From Streptomyces sp. NBC_00178 (GTDB taxonomy: Bacteria > Actinomycetota > Actinomycetes > Streptomycetales > Streptomycetaceae), in NCBI RefSeq assembly GCF_036206005.1, contig NZ_CP108143.1, forward strand, positions 2,046,001 to 2,110,000: DNA of 64,000 bases. Direction: 5' to 3'. This document shows, piece by piece, positions 1-8,901 of the stretch (positions within the stretch are counted from its first letter, which is position 1; each line of letters opens with the position of its first letter). Under the pieces are notes generated by a model. The model worked only from the letters and a program-made list of their open reading frames with translations. It was not told the origin of the DNA and made no database searches. The position numbers were made by a program, and so were the translations under genes.

Positions 1-1
1 C

Positions 2-1108
2 ACCGCCCACGTCTTCGGCCGGCTGGTCGAGATCGCCTCGGTGATGGCACCGATCAAGCTCGGCTGCGTCCCGGACATCAAGAACCTCACCGATGAGCTG
101 GCCTCCTTCCGGCCGACGCTCATCCTCGGGGTGCCCCGCGTCTTCGAGAAGGTCTACAACTCGGCGCGCGCCAAGGCCCAGGCCGACGGGAAGGGCAGGA
201 TCTTCGACCGGGCGGCCGACACCGCGATCGCGTACAGCCGCGCGCTGGGCACACCGCAGGGCCCCACGGTGGGACTGAAGCTCAAGCACAAGGTTTTCGA
301 CAAGCTGGTGTTCGGCAAGCTGCGCACCGTGCTCGGCGGACGCGGCGAGTACGCCATCTCCGGCGGCGCCCCGCTCGGCGAGCGGCTGGGCCACTTCTTC
401 CGCGGCATCGGCTTCACGGTGCTGGAGGGCTACGGCCTGACCGAGACCTGCGCGGCGACGGCCTTCAACCCGTGGGACCGGCAGAAGATCGGCACGGTCG
501 GCCAGCCCCTGCCCGGGTCCGTCGTCCGGATCGCCGACGACGGCGAGGTCCTGCTGCACGGCGAGCACCTGTTCACCGGGTACTGGAAGAACGACGCGGC
601 CACGGCCGAGGCACTGGCCGACGGCTGGTTCCACACGGGTGACATCGGGACGCTCGACGAGGACGGCTACCTCGCGATCACCGGCCGCAAGAAGGAGATC
701 ATCGTGACGGCGGGCGGCAAGAACGTCGCCCCCGCGGTGATCGAGGACCGCATCCGGGCGCACGCGCTGGTCGCGGAGTGCATGGTGGTCGGCGACGGCC
801 GGCCGTTCGTCGGCGCGCTGCTCACCCTCGACGAGGAGTTCCTCTCGCGCTGGGCCGAGGAGAACGGCAAGCCCGCCGGGTCGACGGCCGTGTCGCTGCG
901 CGAGGACCCCGAACTGCTGGCGGAGGTGCAGCGGGCCGTGGACGACGGCAACGCGGCGGTCTCCAAGGCGGAGTCCGTGCGCAAGTTCCGCGTGCTGGCC
1001 GCGCAGTTCACCGAGGAGGCGGGCCACATCACTCCGTCGCTGAAGCTGAAGCGCAACGTCGTCGCGAAGGACTTCGCGGACGAGGTCGAGTCGATCTACC
1101 GCGCCTGA
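2..1108 (+). CDS. Long-chain fatty acyl-CoA ligase (AMP-forming), 5'-truncated by window
   Basis: C-terminal 368 residues of an ANL-superfamily acyl-CoA synthetase, which activates fatty acids to acyl-AMP and then acyl-CoA. The frame is open from base 2, so the start and the N-terminal P-loop motif lie outside the window. Visible motifs are GYGLTET (adenylation core, about residues 143-149 of the visible part), HTGDIG, and the hinge/A8 region ITGRKKEIIVTAGGKNV with its catalytic-loop lysines. The family is about 600 aa, so roughly 40% is missing. It is followed by a strong hairpin and a convergent mannosyltransferase gene. Position next to a PimB-like gene matches the mycobacterial fadD15 region (from memory), but the substrate chain length cannot be read from the sequence. 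Confidence 0.93.
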   Translation, partial: TAHVFGRLVEIASVMAPIKLGCVPDIKNLTDELASFRPTLILGVPRVFEKVYNSARAKAQADGKGRIFDRAADTAIAYSRALGTPQGPTVGLKLKHKVFDKLVFGKLRTVLGGRGEYAISGGAPLGERLGHFFRGIGFTVLEGYGLTETCAATAFNPWDRQKIGTVGQPLPGSVVRIADDGEVLLHGEHLFTGYWKNDAATAEALADGWFHTGDIGTLDEDGYLAITGRKKEIIVTAGGKNVAPAVIEDRIRAHALVAECMVVGDGRPFVGALLTLDEEFLSRWAEENGKPAGSTAVSLREDPELLAEVQRAVDDGNAAVSKAESVRKFRVLAAQFTEEAGHITPSLKLKRNVVAKDFADEVESIYRA

Positions 1109-1117
1109 GCCGCGTCC

Positions 1118-1172
1118 GTACGAGGAGGGGCCCCGCACCGGTGTTGAACCGGTGCGGGGCCCCTCCTCGTAC
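1118..1172. terminator. Bidirectional terminator hairpin
   Basis: Perfect 25-bp inverted repeat (1118-1142 and 1148-1172) with a 5-nt loop, lying between two convergent genes. It has no T-tract, as is usual for terminators in high-GC actinobacteria. Confidence 0.85.
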
Positions 1173-1219
1173 AACGCGCCGGGTACGGCGTTCGGAGTAC
1201 GGCGCCCGGGGTGCGGGAC

Positions 1220-2362
1220 TCAGAGCAGCGTCCTCAGCTTCTCGGCCAGCAGGTCCCAGCGCCATTTCTCCTCGACCCAGGCCCGGCCCCGCTCCCCCAT
1301 GCGGCGGCGCAGCTCCGCGTCCCCGAGCAGGGTGACGATCCGGTCGGCGGACTCCTCCGCGGAGCCGCCCCGCACGACCCAGCCGGTCTCCCCGTCGAGC
1401 ACGGCGTCCGGGGCGCCGCCCGAGTCGCCGGCCACCACGGGCAGCCCCGTCGCGGACGCCTCCAGGTAGACGATGCCGAGGCCCTCGACGTCGAGACCGC
1501 CGCGCCGTGTGCGGCAGGGCATCGCGAAGACGTCACCGGCGCCGTAGTGCGCGGGCAGCTCCTCCCAGGGCACCGGTCCGGTGAAGCGCACGGAGTCCTC
1601 GACTCCGGTCTCCGCCGCCAGCTTCCTTAGCTGCCCGGCGTACGGGCCGCCGCCGACGACGAGGAGGACGGCGTCCGGCACCTTCGCCAGGATCGCGGGC
1701 ATGGCGAGGATGAGGGTGTCCTGGCCCTTGCGCGGCACAAGCCGCGACACGCACACGACGACGGGCCGGTCGGTGAGCCCGAGACGGGCCCTGACCCGGT
1801 CGCCGCCCGAGGCCGGATGGAAGGTCTTCTCGTCGACCCCCGGCGGGAGCTGCACCATGCGGCCCGCCGCCTCCGGGGTGAGCGCGGCGGCGATCCTGGA
1901 GCGGGTGTACTCGCCGAGGTAGGTGATCGTGTCGGTGCCCTCGCCGATACGGCGCAGCAGCTGCCGGGAGGCCGGCAGCTGGGCCCAGCCCGCCTCGTGT
2001 CCGTGCGTGGTGGCCACCAGGCGGCGCGCTCCGGCCCGGCGCAGCGCCGGAGCCATCAGTCCGAGGGGCGCGGCCGCGCCGAACCAGACCGACGTGCACG
2101 CGTGCTCGCGCAGCAGCCGGCCGGCCGTGCGCGTCACCCTCGGGGTGGGCAGCAGCATCGTGGTGCGGTCGCGCACGACGGTGAAGGGCTGCTCGGCGTC
2201 GAAGGCGGCGGTCGCCGCGGCCCCCTCCTCGCCCCGCTTCCAGGTGGAGGCGTAGACGACGATCCGGTCCGGATCCATGCGCAGCGCCATGTTGTGCAGG
2301 AAGGCCTGGATGCCGCCGGGGCGGGGCGGGAAGTCGTTCGTCACGATCAAGGTCTTGTCCAT
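1220..2362 (-). CDS. pimB: GT4 glycosyltransferase, PimB-type mannosyltransferase
   Basis: A 380-aa GT-B fold glycosyltransferase of family GT4. The N-terminus TLIVTNDFPPRPGGIQ is the typical PimB' opening with the GGI donor-side loop. The C-terminal half has the Rossmann start VVVCVSRLVPRKGQDTLI and the EX7E region EGLGIVYLEASATGLPVVA. In Corynebacteriales this enzyme transfers the second mannose to phosphatidyl-inositol monomannoside at the cytoplasmic membrane, using GDP-mannose. It starts with ATG and stands alone on the minus strand, convergent with the acyl-CoA ligase. Family assignment is firm. The acceptor (PIM) is inferred from the N-terminal signature and synteny. Confidence 0.85.
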   Translation of the reverse strand: MDKTLIVTNDFPPRPGGIQAFLHNMALRMDPDRIVVYASTWKRGEEGAAATAAFDAEQPFTVVRDRTTMLLPTPRVTRTAGRLLREHACTSVWFGAAAPLGLMAPALRRAGARRLVATTHGHEAGWAQLPASRQLLRRIGEGTDTITYLGEYTRSRIAAALTPEAAGRMVQLPPGVDEKTFHPASGGDRVRARLGLTDRPVVVCVSRLVPRKGQDTLILAMPAILAKVPDAVLLVVGGGPYAGQLRKLAAETGVEDSVRFTGPVPWEELPAHYGAGDVFAMPCRTRRGGLDVEGLGIVYLEASATGLPVVAGDSGGAPDAVLDGETGWVVRGGSAEESADRIVTLLGDAELRRRMGERGRAWVEEKWRWDLLAEKLRTLL

Positions 2363-2439
2363 CGCCGCCGACAGTACCGGGCGCCCCGACGGCCCTGCCT
2401 CACGGCTCCCGCCCGGCCCGGGCCTGCATCATGGCGTGC

Positions 2440-3705
2440 ATGACGGTCAGGACAGGTACGAGTGACCGGGTGGGCCGGGGTCTGTCCCTCGCCGTGTGGG
2501 GCCTCACCCGGGCGGTGCTGCTGCTCTGCGTGTTCAAGGTGTTCACGGTGCCCGGCCCGGACGTGACGAGCGACGTCTCGGTGATCTACCGGGGCTGGTA
2601 CGAGGTGTTCCACGCCGGTTCGTATCCGCTGGACGACGTCACCTGGCAGTACCCGCCCGCCGCGGCGCTCGCCGTGCTCTCGCCGGACCTGCTCCCCTTC
2701 CTCGACTACGCCTCCGCGTTCTTCGTGCTCGTGCTGCTCTGCGACGCGCTGGTCCTGGGGCTGCTGCTCCGGGCGGCGGGCCGTCCGGAGGGCGGGAGCG
2801 CCGGGGTGTGGCTGTGGGTGCTGGGGGTGCCGCTGCTGGGGCCGACCGTCTACGCCCGCTACGACCTGATGGTGACGGCGGTGGCGGTGGCGGCGCTGCT
2901 GGCGGGGGTGCGCCACCCACGGGCCATGGGCGCCCTGGCCGCCTTCGGGGCGCTGCTGAAGGTGTGGCCGGTGCTGCTGCTGGTGGGCACGGCCCCGGGA
3001 CGGGCGACACGGCGGTCGTGGTCCGCCGCCGCGGTGACGGCCGGCGTGCTGCTCGTCGTGGCGGCCGTGGCCGTGCCGGGGGCGTTCGCCTTCCTGGCGT
3101 TCCAGCGGGACCGGGGACTGGAGATCGAGTCGCTCGGGGCGCTGTTCTTCCAGGTCGCCCGGCAGTTCGGCTGGAGCGGCCGGGTGGAGCTGCGGTACGG
3201 CTCGATGGAGTTCGCCGGTCCGCACGTCGCCCTGGTGAGCACCCTGGCCCTGGCGCTGAGCGTGTCCGCCCTCGGCTGGCTGCTGGTGTGGCGGCTGCGC
3301 GCCCGTACGTTCGCGGTGCACACCCCGGCGGACGCGGCCTTCGCGGCGGTGCTGCTGTTCACCGTGACCAGCCGGGTGATCAGCCCGCAGTACATGGTCT
3401 GGCCGCTCGGGGTCGCCGCCGTGTGCCTGGTGTTCCGGGGCAGTCGCATGGGTCCGCCGGCCTGGCTCGTCCTGGCGGCCACGGGTGTCACGCTGCTGGA
3501 GTTCCCGCTGGGCTTCGCCCATGTGGTCGCCGGTGACGCGGAGGGCGTGGCCCTCATGGCCGTACGCAACGGCCTGCTGGTCGTGGCCACGTTCAGTGCC
3601 GGGCGCCGGCTGTGGCGCGGGACCGTGCCGGACGGGCGCCGGGGCGCCGGGGTGGAGCGGGTCAGCCCAGCCGGTCGCGAAGATAGTCCCGCCAGCGCAC
3701 CGTGA
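2440..3705 (+). CDS. Polytopic membrane protein, GT87/DUF2029-like glycosyltransferase
   Basis: About 421 aa with roughly ten hydrophobic helices. The first periplasmic loop carries PGPDVTSD and, after the second, VTWQYPPAAAL. This acidic, aromatic pattern resembles the polyprenol-phosphate-mannose dependent GT-C enzymes (GT87). Such enzymes add mannose to lipoglycans on the outer face of the membrane, which fits the PimB-like neighbour, but the acceptor is unknown. I chose ATG 2440 over ATG 2431 because a -10-like CATCAT (2427-2432) ends 7 nt before it, which suggests a leaderless mRNA. Its 3' end overlaps the convergent lipoprotein gene by 44 bp. Confidence 0.7.
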   Translation: MTVRTGTSDRVGRGLSLAVWGLTRAVLLLCVFKVFTVPGPDVTSDVSVIYRGWYEVFHAGSYPLDDVTWQYPPAAALAVLSPDLLPFLDYASAFFVLVLLCDALVLGLLLRAAGRPEGGSAGVWLWVLGVPLLGPTVYARYDLMVTAVAVAALLAGVRHPRAMGALAAFGALLKVWPVLLLVGTAPGRATRRSWSAAAVTAGVLLVVAAVAVPGAFAFLAFQRDRGLEIESLGALFFQVARQFGWSGRVELRYGSMEFAGPHVALVSTLALALSVSALGWLLVWRLRARTFAVHTPADAAFAAVLLFTVTSRVISPQYMVWPLGVAAVCLVFRGSRMGPPAWLVLAATGVTLLEFPLGFAHVVAGDAEGVALMAVRNGLLVVATFSAGRRLWRGTVPDGRRGAGVERVSPAGREDSPASAP

Positions 3706-4915
3706 AGTCCTCGGGTGTCGTGCCGAGGACCGACTGCATGGCGTGCTCCACCGCCCCGTCCCGCCCGGAACGGCTGCCCACGGCCTTGTAGAAGGCGATC
3801 AGCTCGTCCTCGCCCCAGTCCCGCGCGATGAGTTCGCAGGCCAGCCAGCCGCCCTCGTAGGCCCGGGAGAGCGTCGTGGGGTCCTCGTCGAAACCGAAGT
3901 CCTCGTCCGCCGGGAGCCGCGCGGGCAGGTCGCCGGCGCGGACGGCCTCGGTGAGTTCCGGCGCGAGCTCCGGGGCGGTGCGGGTCTCGTGGCGGTAGGC
4001 GGTCCGGTCCGCGAAGCCCTCGGAGAGCCAGACGGGGGTGGCGGCGGAGGTGTGGGCGCGGGTGGCGACGTGGGTGGTCTCGTGCGTGAGGACGACCCGC
4101 TGCCCGAAGTCGCCGAGCATGCCGTACGCCTGCGGGTTGACGACCACCCGGTCCGCCGGTGCCCTGCCGTTGCCGCCGACCTCGCCGGTGGTGACCGCGG
4201 CTATGCCCCGGTAGCTGGCCACCGGCGACCCCAGGAGCCCGGCCATGTCCTCGACGGTCCTCGGGACGAGTATCACCACCCCCTCCGCCCAGGACGCGGG
4301 CCACGCCTCGGCGACCGACGGGACGGCGGTGTCCGCGGTGTCCGCGACGCGCCGCAGTTCCGCCTCCCGCCGCCCGACCCCCAGGACGAGGCTGCGCGTG
4401 CCCCGTACGGCCTGGACGTCACCCTGCTCCCAGAGCTGTCCGGGGCTGCCCTCCGATGCCCGGTCGGCCGCGATGTACCAGGTCCGCCCGCCGTCCCGGC
4501 GGACCAGCCGCACCGTGCGGGAGGACGACATGGGCGCCTTGTCGTAGTCCTTGATCCGGTAGCGCAGCTCGACCTCGGCGGTGACCCGGTCCGCGCCGTC
4601 GCCGGTGATGCCCTTCACCTCGTACGCCCACGATTCCAGGGGCACGTCGGCGAGGTTGCGCAGTTCGGTCCGCTGGGACGAGCGGAAGGACGCGGCGCGC
4701 GGGTCGAGCCCGGCCAGGTAGGCGGCCTCGTCGTGGTGCAGGACCGCCGCGGCACGCCGGCCGAGGGCGGCGGAGACCTGCCGGGCGGTGGGGCCGGCCG
4801 CGGTGTCGGGAGGGGCTGCGCAGGCGGGCGCGAGCAGCAGGACGGCGAGCACGGCCCCTGCCGTGCCCCGTCCGCGGAACCGTGTCCGCCGCCCGTCCTG
4901 CGTCCGAACAGCCAT
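3662..4915 (-). CDS. Lipoprotein with gluzincin-type metallopeptidase domain
   Basis: A 417-aa secreted protein. The N-terminus has an arginine-rich stretch, then a hydrophobic segment ending in the lipobox LAPAC, so it should be lipid-anchored on the outer face of the membrane. The middle is a nuclear-transport-factor-like or SnoaL-like stretch (inference). The C-terminal part has the zinc motif HETTH followed about 18 residues on by SEGFAD. These are the HExxH and downstream Glu of the MA clan (gluzincins). The substrate is unknown. The gene ends inside the 3' end of the plus-strand membrane protein gene, and an NlpC/P60 hydrolase stop lies 17 bp upstream of its start, which suggests one transcription unit with the two NlpC/P60 genes. 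Confidence 0.8.
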   Translation of the reverse strand: MAVRTQDGRRTRFRGRGTAGAVLAVLLLAPACAAPPDTAAGPTARQVSAALGRRAAAVLHHDEAAYLAGLDPRAASFRSSQRTELRNLADVPLESWAYEVKGITGDGADRVTAEVELRYRIKDYDKAPMSSSRTVRLVRRDGGRTWYIAADRASEGSPGQLWEQGDVQAVRGTRSLVLGVGRREAELRRVADTADTAVPSVAEAWPASWAEGVVILVPRTVEDMAGLLGSPVASYRGIAAVTTGEVGGNGRAPADRVVVNPQAYGMLGDFGQRVVLTHETTHVATRAHTSAATPVWLSEGFADRTAYRHETRTAPELAPELTEAVRAGDLPARLPADEDFGFDEDPTTLSRAYEGGWLACELIARDWGEDELIAFYKAVGSRSGRDGAVEHAMQSVLGTTPEDFTVRWRDYLRDRLG

Positions 4916-4931
4916 CCAGCCGATCGTACGG

Positions 4932-5951
4932 TCAGACGCGGGTGACCGAGGAGACGGGCATCATGCCGACGGGGTCGTAGCGGACCGGGGCGCCCGGATA
5001 CGGGGCGTGGATGACCTGGCCCCCGCCCGCGTACATCCCGATGTGACTGGCGTCCGCGCGGTAGGCGACCAGGTCGCCGGGCCGGGCCTGCGAGAGCGGC
5101 ACCATGCGGCCCGCGTACCGCTGCGCCTGCGACGTCCGGGGCAGGCCCACCCCGGCCTGGGCGTAGGCCCACTGCATGAGGCCCGAGCAGTCGAACCCGG
5201 CGGGACCGTTGGCACCCCACACGTACGGGCGCCCTAGGGCCTGCCGTGCCGCCATGAGGGCGGCTGCGCCGCGGGCGGACGCCGCGACGGCGGAGAGGTC
5301 GCCGTGCGCACCGGAGCGCGAGGAACGGCCCAGTTCGTCGCGGTCCGCGGCGGGCATCGCCCTCAGCAGCTGCCGGGCGCGGGCCAGCTTGCCCTCCACC
5401 GTGCGCTTGTGGCGGGCCACGGCCGCGCGGTCGCGCTCCATGGCGGCCAGGGCTCCGGCGGCCTCCGCGCGGCTCTGTTCGATCCTGCGCTGGGCGTGGC
5501 GGAGCTTGTGCAGGGTGACGGCACTGCGCTCACCGGCCCGGTCGAGGGCCGCCGCCCGGTCGAGGAAGGTGTCGGGGTCCGAGGAGAGCAGCAGGGCGAC
5601 CGACGGGTCGACGGCGCCCGACCGGTACTGCGCGCCCGCCATCGCGCCGAGGGAGTCCCGCAACCGGTTGATCTCCTCCTGGGTGCGGGCGGCGGAGTCC
5701 TGGGCCGCGTCGATCCGGCCGCGCAGCCGGCCGAGGTTCTCCCGGGCCGCGTTGAACCGCTCGGTGGCCCGCTCCGCCTCCCCGTACAGGCGGTCCACGG
5801 CGGCCTTCGCACTCTCGTGGGAGTCCTGCGGGTCCGCGCTCGCCGGGGCGGTGCCCAGGGTGGCGGCGGCGGTGGCCGCGGCGGCGGACAGGACGGTGGC
5901 CCGGACACCACGGTTCAGACCGGGCCGGGTGGGGCGGCGATGCGACACCAC
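4932..5951 (-). CDS. NlpC/P60 cell-wall hydrolase with N-terminal coiled coil (downstream paralogue)
   Basis: A 339-aa secreted endopeptidase expected to cut peptidoglycan stem peptides. The start is placed at GTG 5951 (a second GTG follows directly), giving SHRRPTRPG, a hydrophobic signal segment and an APASADPQ cleavage region; GGAAGGGAG lies about 11 nt upstream. Residues about 45-200 are heptad-rich coiled coil. The C-terminal NlpC/P60 domain has the catalytic cysteine in GFDCSGLMQWAY and the histidine in ASHIGMY. It is a close paralogue of the gene just upstream, so this is a tandem duplication. Open frame extends upstream to 6119, but that extension has no signal-peptide character and is unlike the paralogue. 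Confidence 0.88.
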   Translation of the reverse strand: MVSHRRPTRPGLNRGVRATVLSAAAATAAATLGTAPASADPQDSHESAKAAVDRLYGEAERATERFNAARENLGRLRGRIDAAQDSAARTQEEINRLRDSLGAMAGAQYRSGAVDPSVALLLSSDPDTFLDRAAALDRAGERSAVTLHKLRHAQRRIEQSRAEAAGALAAMERDRAAVARHKRTVEGKLARARQLLRAMPAADRDELGRSSRSGAHGDLSAVAASARGAAALMAARQALGRPYVWGANGPAGFDCSGLMQWAYAQAGVGLPRTSQAQRYAGRMVPLSQARPGDLVAYRADASHIGMYAGGGQVIHAPYPGAPVRYDPVGMMPVSSVTRV

Positions 5952-6185
5952 AGGAAGCCGCACTCCCTTCCGCTGTACGCAGACGTGCGCAGCCCCTGCC
6001 GCCCGGGCGGGCGGACCGACGCACGGGAGCTGCACGGCAGCGCAGACAGTAACCGGACGGCTACGGACTGACCAAAGGCCACGCCGGGGTGCCGGAGCGC
6101 GGGAACGACGGCGCCCCACCGGTGACCTGTGGTCTCCGGCGGGGCGGGGTGCCGGCGGGGGTGCCGCGATTCGCCCGTTCGGGCG

Positions 6186-7211
6186 TCAGACGCGGACGCC
6201 GAACTGGAAGGTGCCCATGTAGTCCATCGACTCGTAGCGGACGACGGCGCCGGGCTTCGGGGCGTGCAGGATCTGGTTGTTGCCGGCGTAGAGGCCGACG
6301 TGCGAGGTGTTGTTGAAGAAGACCAGGTCGCCCGGCTTGAGGGCGCTGCGGCCGATCCGGACACCGTCGTTGATCTGGGTGTACGTGGTGCGGGTGATCT
6401 GGACGCCGGCCCGGGCGTAGGCCCACTGGGTCAGACCCGAGCAGTCGAACGAGTTGGGGCCGGTGCCGCCGGAGACGTACGGCTTGCCCTGCTGCGTGGC
6501 GGCCGCGCTGAGGGCGGCGGCGCCGCGGGCGGACGCGGGGACCTCGTTGCCGAGGTCGACCCGGTCACCGGCGGCGCGGCTGGCGCGCTGCTCGTCGGCG
6601 GCCATCTTGGCCCGGTCGGCGGCGGTGAGGGTGTTGAGGAGCTTCTGGGCGTCGGCGAGCTTGCCCTGGTACTTCTTCTTGTTCGCGTTCAGCGAGGTGC
6701 GGACGTCGTCGAGGTCCGCGAGCTTGGCCTGCGCCTCCTTGCGCTGCTGCGCGAGGGTGCGCTGCTTCGCCTGGATCTTCTGCAGCGACTCGGCCTGCTT
6801 GGCGGTCAGCTGGTCGAGCGCGGAGGCCTGGTCGAGGAAGCTGTCCGGGTCCGAGGAGAGCAGCAGCTGGACCGACGGGTCGAGACCGCCGGAGCGGTAC
6901 TGCGCCGTCGCCAGGGAACCGAGTTCACCCCGCAGGGTGTTGAGCTCGTCCTGGCCGCGGGCGACCTTGTCCTGGAGGGCCTCGGCCTGCTTCTTGAGCT
7001 TGTCCTGCTGCTCCTTGGCGCCGTTGGCCTTCTCCGTGGCCTCCTCGGCCTCGTGGTAGAGCTTGTCGACCTTCGCCTTGACCTCTTTCGTGGTCGGCTT
7101 GGGGTCGGCGTGCGCGGCCTGGGAGGTCAGCGCCACGGCCGCTGCGGCGGTCGCGGTGAGCACGGTCACGCGGGTGCGGCTCGGCTGCTTGGGACGACGG
7201 TGGGACGCCAC
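6186..7211 (-). CDS. NlpC/P60 cell-wall hydrolase with N-terminal coiled coil (upstream paralogue)
   Basis: A 341-aa secreted peptidoglycan endopeptidase. GTG 7211 is preferred (VASHRRPKQPSRTRV) because AAGGAG (7221-7226) lies 9 nt before it and the N-terminus then matches the paralogue. It has a signal peptide ending near SQAAHADPKP. A long coiled coil rich in Lys, Glu and Gln (about residues 45-210) probably places the enzyme in the wall or mediates partner contacts. The NlpC/P60 domain has the catalytic Cys in SFDCSGLTQWAY and His in TSHVGLYAGN. Its 5' leader (7212-7350) contains a structure resembling the c-di-AMP riboswitch that governs several Streptomyces wall hydrolases. Confidence 0.9.
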   Translation of the reverse strand: MASHRRPKQPSRTRVTVLTATAAAAVALTSQAAHADPKPTTKEVKAKVDKLYHEAEEATEKANGAKEQQDKLKKQAEALQDKVARGQDELNTLRGELGSLATAQYRSGGLDPSVQLLLSSDPDSFLDQASALDQLTAKQAESLQKIQAKQRTLAQQRKEAQAKLADLDDVRTSLNANKKKYQGKLADAQKLLNTLTAADRAKMAADEQRASRAAGDRVDLGNEVPASARGAAALSAAATQQGKPYVSGGTGPNSFDCSGLTQWAYARAGVQITRTTYTQINDGVRIGRSALKPGDLVFFNNTSHVGLYAGNNQILHAPKPGAVVRYESMDYMGTFQFGVRV

Positions 7212-7231
7212 GAAGGCGAGCTCCTTCTTCC

Positions 7232-7344
7232 TCGAGCCGCCTACCGGGCTGTGGGGGACAGGATCCCCGGCTCCGTGCACATCACGGAATCGGCGGTTCC
7301 TTCGCCGCCACCCCTGGTGGGCGATCAACCGTGCGAAGGTTCGA
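7232..7344 (-). ncRNA. c-di-AMP (ydaO/yuaA)-like riboswitch leader, apparently contracted
   Basis: On the minus strand the hydrolase leader reads GCGGCGAAGGAACCGCCGA, UCCGU, then CGGAGCCGGGGAUCC, and ends with CACAGCCCGGUAGGCGG. The ACCGCCGA...UCCGU...CGGAGCCGGGGA block and the 3' GUAGGCGG, which can pair with the 5' CCGCC, resemble the outer part of the ydaO aptamer. The conserved central GGGUGAAUC segment is not seen. The family is known before wall hydrolases in Streptomyces. This copy is either a short variant or a decayed remnant. Confidence 0.42.
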
Positions 7345-7350
7345 GGCCTG

Positions 7351-7391
7351 ACCCTAGTGACCATCTTGTGATCAGTTCAAATCCTCACAAG
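7351..7391 (-). promoter_or_regulatory. Promoter of the NlpC/P60 gene with overlapping inverted repeat
   Basis: Reading the minus strand, TTGAAC (7380-7375) and TAGGGT (7356-7351) are separated by 18 nt, a good SigA-like pair. An inverted repeat CTTGTGA/TCACAAG (7365-7371 and 7385-7391, 13-nt spacer) flanks the -35 element, so a regulator could bind over it. Confidence 0.55.
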
Positions 7392-7502
7392 CAAAATCTC
7401 GCCGCACCAGCCACTTCTTTACTTTCATCGCACTGCGTGTAGCGACGACTTGACGGTACGTTCCGTAAATTCCGGCAAGTCACCCAAGCCGCTCAATGCG
7501 CC

Positions 7503-8867
7503 CTAGACGCGCGAAAGGCGCTTCAGGAGCAAGGCGGACGCCACCGGTCTCGCACCGGCCTTCGCCACGCCGTCCGCCACCTCGCGGTCGGTGGAGACCA
7601 CGACGACGGGTCTGCCCGGCGGTTCGGCGCGGGCCAGTTGCCTGATCAGCTCGTCCGCGGTCACCCCCGCCTTGCTGAACAGCACCCGCACGCCGCGTGG
7701 CGGAGCCAGCAGGACCGGGACGGCCAGTTCGGCGCCGTCGAAGACGCAGGTCATCTCGGCGCCGGTCTGGGCGGCGAGGACGGAGAGTCCGCCGAGGAGG
7801 CGCAACCGCTGCTTCTCCAGGGGCATCTGCGGATAGCCGGTCTTCGTGACGTTGTAACCGTCGACGATGAGATGCGCCTGGGGCAGGGCCAGCAACTGGT
7901 CGAGCAGGGCCGGATCCGTCTCCGAAAGCGCCCTGGCCGCGATGTCCTTGGGCGACATGCGGCCCGGCTCCACCGCCTCGACCCCGTCCGCGGGGCGGAT
8001 CGAGGAAGGGGGCAGGGCCAGTTCGCGGCGCAGCCCCTGAGCGGCGTCCAGCACGGTGTCCAGGAGCAGCCGCAGCCGCATGTCCTCGACCGACCGGCCC
8101 TCCCTGGCGGCTCTGCGGCCCGCCTCGACCGAGGCCTCCGCCTCGGCGAGCCGCGCCTTGAGCCGACGGGTCTCACTCTCCGCCGCGGACACCTGGGCGG
8201 CGGTCTCGGCGCGCACGGTGTCCGTCTCCGCGCCGAGCTTGCGCAGGGCGGCCTCCCCGCGCTTCACCTCGCTGAGCGCGCTGCGGAGCTTTCGATGGAG
8301 GGAGTCGTTCTCCTTGCGTGACGCGTCCAGCTCCGTACGCAGCCGCTCGGTGTCGGCCCGGGTCTGGCCGCGGGCGCGGTCGAGTTCCTCGCGCAGCCGC
8401 TCCAGTTCCCGCCGGGTCTCCTCGTCGGCCCGCTCGGCGTGCGCCCGCTGGACCTCCTCGCCCGCGGCGGCGACGAGCTTGACCCAGCCGGCGGGCCGCA
8501 GCACGTACGCGGCGGCGGCCACGTCGACCGGGTCCGCCGCGGCGGGCGGCGCGCCGGACTTCAGCGCGTCGGCGAGTTCCGGCTGGGTCTGGCCGATCCG
8601 CTCGCCGATGCGCCGCCGGAAGGCCGGGTCGCTCTCCAGGGCGGCCGCCATCGCGTTACCCGCGAACTTGGCGCGCCTGCTCGGCGTGAAGCGGGCGTAC
8701 TGTCGCAGCTGGGCGGGGAGTTCGCCGACCGTCAGACCGCCGAAGGCGTCCGAGACCAGCGCCACCACCCTGCGGCGTACGCCCTCGGGCAGCGGACGGT
8801 CGAGCGACTCCGCGGTGCCGTCGGCCGCGTCGGCCGGTCCGGCGCCGCCTGTCGGCTGCTCCACCAT
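7503..8867 (-). CDS. Coiled-coil protein with C-terminal NYN (YacP-like) ribonuclease domain
   Basis: A 454-aa cytoplasmic protein. Residues about 25-130 are a helical domain, 135-255 a long charged coiled coil, and from about 330 a NYN/PIN-like domain beginning LIVDGYNVTKTGY, with later acidic positions CVFDGAEL and STDREVADG. DGYN and STDRE are the metal-binding acidic motifs of YacP/Rae1-type endoribonucleases, so RNA cleavage is likely. In Bacillus, Rae1 cuts mRNA on the ribosome; here the long N-terminal extension is an actinobacterial addition of unknown role. It is followed upstream on the same strand, after 34 bp, by the small CxxC protein, so the two may be co-transcribed. Confidence 0.8.
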   Translation of the reverse strand: MVEQPTGGAGPADAADGTAESLDRPLPEGVRRRVVALVSDAFGGLTVGELPAQLRQYARFTPSRRAKFAGNAMAAALESDPAFRRRIGERIGQTQPELADALKSGAPPAAADPVDVAAAAYVLRPAGWVKLVAAAGEEVQRAHAERADEETRRELERLREELDRARGQTRADTERLRTELDASRKENDSLHRKLRSALSEVKRGEAALRKLGAETDTVRAETAAQVSAAESETRRLKARLAEAEASVEAGRRAAREGRSVEDMRLRLLLDTVLDAAQGLRRELALPPSSIRPADGVEAVEPGRMSPKDIAARALSETDPALLDQLLALPQAHLIVDGYNVTKTGYPQMPLEKQRLRLLGGLSVLAAQTGAEMTCVFDGAELAVPVLLAPPRGVRVLFSKAGVTADELIRQLARAEPPGRPVVVVSTDREVADGVAKAGARPVASALLLKRLSRV

Positions 8868-8901
8868 CCATCACCCCAATATGTAGGTCCGCACGGCTCC
8901 G

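Noticed and set aside
3662..3705. Frameshift at overlapping ends of two convergent genes
   Set aside because: Both frames are intact to their own stops; a 44-bp convergent overlap is acceptable.
5952..6185. c-di-AMP riboswitch before the second NlpC/P60 gene
   Set aside because: None of the ydaO-like blocks found at 7232-7344 is present.
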